DNA of 64,000 nt from Lagopus muta. Lineage: Eukaryota > Chordata > Aves > Galliformes > Phasianidae. A model generated the notes under the pieces. The model made no database searches, had not been told where the DNA came from, and worked only from the letters and a program-made list of their open reading frames with translations. The DNA is taken from contig NC_064443.1 in the NCBI RefSeq assembly GCF_023343835.1, forward strand, positions 19,293,501 to 19,357,500, given 5' to 3'. Below are positions 61,158 to 64,000 of this stretch, piece by piece. Within the stretch, counting starts at the first letter, position 1, and each line of letters opens with the position of its first letter. The position numbers and the translations under genes are program-made.

Positions 61158-61205
61158 TTACGTCCTTACGTCCTTGCGTTGCTGCGTTGCTGCGTCGCCG
61201 CGTCC
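61158..61205 (+). repeat. Six-copy octamer tandem array in the VHL promoter
   Basis: Six consecutive 8-bp units fit the pattern YYRCGTYS, each with CGT at positions 4-6. The first two are identical (TTACGTCC) and contain the CRE-like TACGTC. Later copies drift to TGCGTTG and CGCGTCC. Confidence 0.8.
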
Positions 61206-61298
61206 CATCACCACGTCGCGCTGCGCATGCGCGGCGCCCCGCCAGTCTCCGGTCACTTCCGCGCAGGCGCGTTGCCGCGGCGGGGCCCCGCAGCCGGG

Positions 61299-61482
61299 AT
61301 GGCGCCGCCGGCTCCCTCCGCGCCGTGCCTGCGCTCCGCCAACACGCGCGAGCTCTCCGAGGTCGTCTTCAACAACCGCAGCCCGCGCGCCGTGCTCCCC
61401 ATCTGGGTGGACTTCGAGGGCCGGCCGCGCTACTACCCCGTGCTGCGGCCGCGCACCGGGCGGATCATGCACAGCTACCGCG
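61299..61482 (+). CDS. VHL: VHL exon 1
   Basis: This exon encodes residues 1-61 plus one base, with donor GTGAGG. It carries a Pro/Ala-rich start, then the first beta-domain strands ([25 protein letters not shown]). Confidence 0.95.
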
Positions 61483-62173
61483 GTGAGGAGCCGCGGGGTG
61501 GGTGGGGCGCGGCGAGGGCCGCGATGCGCCGCGGGGCTGAGTGCCGCTCCCCGCAGGGCACCTGTGGCTGTTCCGCGACGCGGGCACGCACGATGGGCTG
61601 CTCGTCAACCGGCAGGAGCTGTTCGTGGCCGCGCCTGACATCAGCGAGGCCGACATCACGCTTCCAGGTGCGGGGCGCTGCGGGCTGGGGGGAAGCGCGG
61701 CGTGCGGGCTCGCGTTCGCCGCCGGAGAAAACGCGCGGCTCGCGCTGGTGGCCCGTCCAAAAGTGACGTTTTGTAGCTGAGAGGCGCTCCACCCACCGGC
61801 GTTCCCGCGATCCTTCTGTCCGCCGTACTTAACGCGGAGATGGGAAGGACGCAGTACTTTCGGAGCGGCCTCGCGCGTTCTGAGTCACGCTGCCGGGTTC
61901 GTTTGCCCTCCCGTCCCGGGCGGCACCCCTCGCAGTGCGGTGCCCGGCCGCCGCTGCCAGGCTGCCCGCTCGCTCTGTTTCCCCGCAGTGTTCACGCTGA
62001 AGGAGCGCTGCCTGCAGGTGGTGCGCAGCCTGGTCCGGCCGGGGGATTACCGCAAGCTGGACATCGTGCGCTCGCTGTACGAGGAGCTGGAGGATCACCC
62101 CGACATCAAGAAGGACCTGCAGCGGCTCTCCGTGGAGAGAAGCGAGATGTTACTGGAGGAAGGCCTCCACTAA
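61299..62173 (+). CDS. VHL: VHL tumour suppressor, E3 ligase substrate receptor, 3 exons, 159 aa
   Basis: The exons are 61299-61482, 61557-61667 and 61989-62173 (480 bp with TAA), with consistent phases. pVHL binds prolyl-hydroxylated HIF-alpha and bridges it to Elongin B/C-CUL2 for ubiquitination. Seen here are Asn26, Trp36 and Tyr46, which match human N78, W88 and hydroxyproline-contact Y98. HSYRGHLW (58-65) holds the counterparts of H110, S111, H115 and W117. The BC box [13 protein letters not shown] (101-113) with Cys106 (human C162) binds Elongin C. The start matches human Met54, so this is the pVHL19-like form, without the acidic repeats of pVHL30. The ATG has G at -3 and +4. An upstream in-frame ATG at 61227 lies inside the NRF1 site in poor context and would add 24 non-acidic residues. 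Confidence 0.96.
61557..61667 (+). CDS. VHL: VHL exon 2
   Basis: This exon encodes residues 62-98 plus one base, with acceptor CCGCAG and donor [23 protein letters not shown] is identical to human. The following loop up to ITLP is four residues shorter than human. Confidence 0.95.
61668..61988 (+). other. VHL: VHL intron 2
   Basis: This 321-bp GC-rich intron is still within the CpG island. No element is recognised. Intron 1 is only 74 bp. Confidence 0.9.
61989..62173 (+). CDS. VHL: VHL exon 3 and stop
   Basis: This exon encodes residues 99-159 and TAA, with acceptor CCCGCAG. The alpha domain has the BC box, then [19 protein letters not shown]. The C-terminal tail after LQRL differs from human. 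Confidence 0.95.
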
Positions 62174-63460
62174 AAGGACTGCGCGTCCTGAGCCGTGTAG
62201 ATAGCGAAGCACCGAGCTTAGGAGGAACAGCCACTGTAAAGTGTGCCCAGAGCTAACGTCTGCACTGAAGTTCTGGAACAAACTCAGCCGTACCATAGAA
62301 CATTTGCTGTGCTGGTAGGTCAGATTCCAGAGGGCAGACAGTGTGGGAATGTTCTCCTTTGTGAGGGCTCTGCTCCGGGTTTCGTGCATTGCTGAGCAGG
62401 GACCGCAGTGGCCTGGCACAGATGGGGCTCAGAGGAGTTTGCTTCGGACTATTTCAGAACATTCCATAGTAACACGAGATTGGGGTATCTGTCTGGAGGA
62501 AGTGCGTGCAGCTCAACTTCCTCTGTGTTAGAAAGTTATGCCAAGGATTAACTTAATCCAGACTCTAAAATCAGTGGCAAAGCAGCACCAGGTTTGCTTG
62601 AATGATTTGGTTTTGGTGGGAATTTGCTCTCTCACATGCTGAATTTACTTTCAAATCACAAATTGTAGGGGGTGTTCATGTGAGAGCTTCCACAGTTGCC
62701 TTCTGAGCGCTGGGCCCAAAACTTCTGAAAGAAAGATGACCTAAGCATTTCTGTGTTAGCCTCTGTCTCTGTGTGTTCATAAACCCTCATTGTAGCAACT
62801 CTGAAGCTAACGAGTTTTTACACAGAACATGCCTTGAATGCCTTAATTTGTCCTTCTTTACCGAATTACTGCTTCGTTTATCTCTAGATGATGGAACTTT
62901 GTCAGCTATACAGACTGCATCTTGGTTTTGGGAGCCCTTTCTGCTCTGTGTCTCTGTGCCCACACCCTCAGCTCCCATACTGGTATACCAGAAGCATTCC
63001 CACAAGGTGGGTGCTCTGAGCTCCACCTTTCCCTTGTCCCAGGGATTGGCCTTGAGGAACATGGTCCGTCTGGGCTGCTGGTGCCCCCTGAAGCACAGAA
63101 GCTGCCCCAGCTGCAGGCCTAGCTCCCCGAAGCAGAGCTGTGCTTTTCAGCAGGCCAGCTGCACAGAGAGAAAGGATCTTGGCCTGTATGTTCTCTTCCC
63201 CATACCTCAAATACACAGCTGTGTGTCTGTATGTCTCTGCGTAACTCAAAGCAGATTGTTTTTAGCAGATAGGTGAATTGTTCCCCAGGCAGGCGCAGTG
63301 CTGCTCAGTGTGCAGAGCAGCAGGTTGCTAACAGATAGCAGCAGGCTGTTCTGTGGCTTGAGGTTCTTAAGTCTGCAATGGCTGCCCTTCTTGTGGACTT
63401 GTTTTTTCTTAAATGTTTGTGTATGAACTGATCTTTCTCATTAAAACGTAAATCCATGTT
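62174..63460 (+). other. VHL: VHL 3' UTR (probable extent)
   Basis: No AATAAA was found after the stop. The first plausible hexamer is ATTAAA at 63440-63445, which would give a 3' UTR of about 1.3 kb. A longer 3' UTR running on is possible. There is no protein-like frame here. Confidence 0.45.
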
Positions 63461-64000
63461 AACTCTTTGACTCTAGTGCTGTCAGGTAACTTTGCAGTGG
63501 TTGCAATGGCACATTTGCTCATGTTCCTGAAATGCCACTCGTGGATGCCGTGGGATTGAGCTCAGTTGGATTCACTGCACTGCTCCTGTGAGAGCTGCGG
63601 GGAGCGGTAACTGGAGGCAGTCAGGAGCAGAACCCCATTTAGTGCTGCTGCGGGGCAATGAGTGGAGCTGCGGTTGCAGGAGCTGGGACATGGGCACAGG
63701 CACACAGCTCCTGTCTGCTACTGTTACTTGAAGGTGAAGGCTGTGTAGAATTGTTTGTGTCTCAGTTTGAAAAAGTGATTTTCAGTTCCCATGTGAAACT
63801 TCTAACTACATACAGCAGTCAGAGCCAAAGCGAAGTCACAAACACGGACAGGTGCCGTTCTAAACAACGATGCATGCGTCACGGACCTTCATTCACCCTT
63901 GTGGTGAACAGTTCTGCGCTGTTCCTGGTGCCGGCTGTGCGGGCAGCCGTGGCTTGCGGTACAGCTCTCGCTACGGCCCAAACGGCGGCACACAGAGCGT
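63461..64000. other. VHL downstream flank
   Basis: No gene is recognised. The last ~100 bp (from about 63900) become CpG-richer, which may be the edge of the next promoter or island. Confidence 0.5.

Larger units (their letters stand above)
61010..62000 (+). promoter_or_regulatory. VHL: CpG island promoter of VHL
   Basis: The stretch is CpG-dense and lacks a TATA box. It contains a perfect palindromic NRF1-type site TGCGCATGCGC (61222-61232), an ETS-type site CACTTCCG (61254-61261, CGGAAGTG on the minus strand) and an octamer array (61158-61205). The NRF1 and ETS sites lie 38-77 bp before the ATG, so the transcription start is probably near them. Confidence 0.75.

Noticed and set aside
61227-61298. 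Upstream in-frame ATG as the VHL start
   Set aside because: It has C at -3, sits inside the NRF1 motif and probably near or upstream of the transcription start. The added residues do not resemble the pVHL30 N-terminus.

Overview
The window looks like vertebrate nuclear DNA, most likely from a bird and possibly a galliform. Three split genes with GT/AG introns encode proteins that are clearly orthologues of vertebrate SRGAP3, THUMPD3 and VHL. Several 3' ends of CR1-type LINEs, the dominant avian repeat, are present. Introns are compact and promoters sit in dense CpG islands. Species cannot be fixed from the sequence alone. There is no bacterial, phage, CRISPR or toxin content.

Layout. Positions 1-33775 (minus strand) hold the 5' end of SRGAP3: coding exon 1 (33709-33775), a 25.3-kb intron 1, exon 2 (8241-8433), a 1.9-kb intron 2, exon 3 (6203-6365), and at least 6.2 kb of intron 3 that runs off the left edge. 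These exons encode residues 1-141, the start of the F-BAR domain. The promoter lies in a CpG island at about 33.2-34.3 kb. From 33.8 to 55.4 kb is an intergenic stretch of about 21.6 kb with no convincing gene. It contains an orphan CpG island at 40.3-40.9 kb and several AT-rich, homeodomain-motif-rich blocks that look like candidate enhancers. THUMPD3 (plus strand, nine coding exons, 55391-59981, 491 aa) starts in its own CpG island and ends in a short 3' UTR with AATAAA at 60086. VHL (plus strand, three exons, 61299-62173, 159 aa) follows about 1.2 kb later, again from a CpG island. The window then ends in VHL 3' UTR/flank, and CpG density rises in the last ~100 bases.

The three genes do not form a pathway. 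SRGAP3 is a Rac-regulating membrane-bending protein of neurons, THUMPD3 is a tRNA guanine-N2 methyltransferase, and VHL is the substrate receptor of a ubiquitin ligase. SRGAP3 and THUMPD3 are head-to-head as in mammals. VHL directly downstream of THUMPD3 differs from the human order. I found no previously undescribed system. The most interesting points are the VHL protein form (no acidic N-terminus, short beta-domain loop), a six-copy octamer array in the VHL promoter, a tandem splice acceptor in THUMPD3, the orphan CpG island, and candidate regulatory blocks in the SRGAP3 intron and upstream region.
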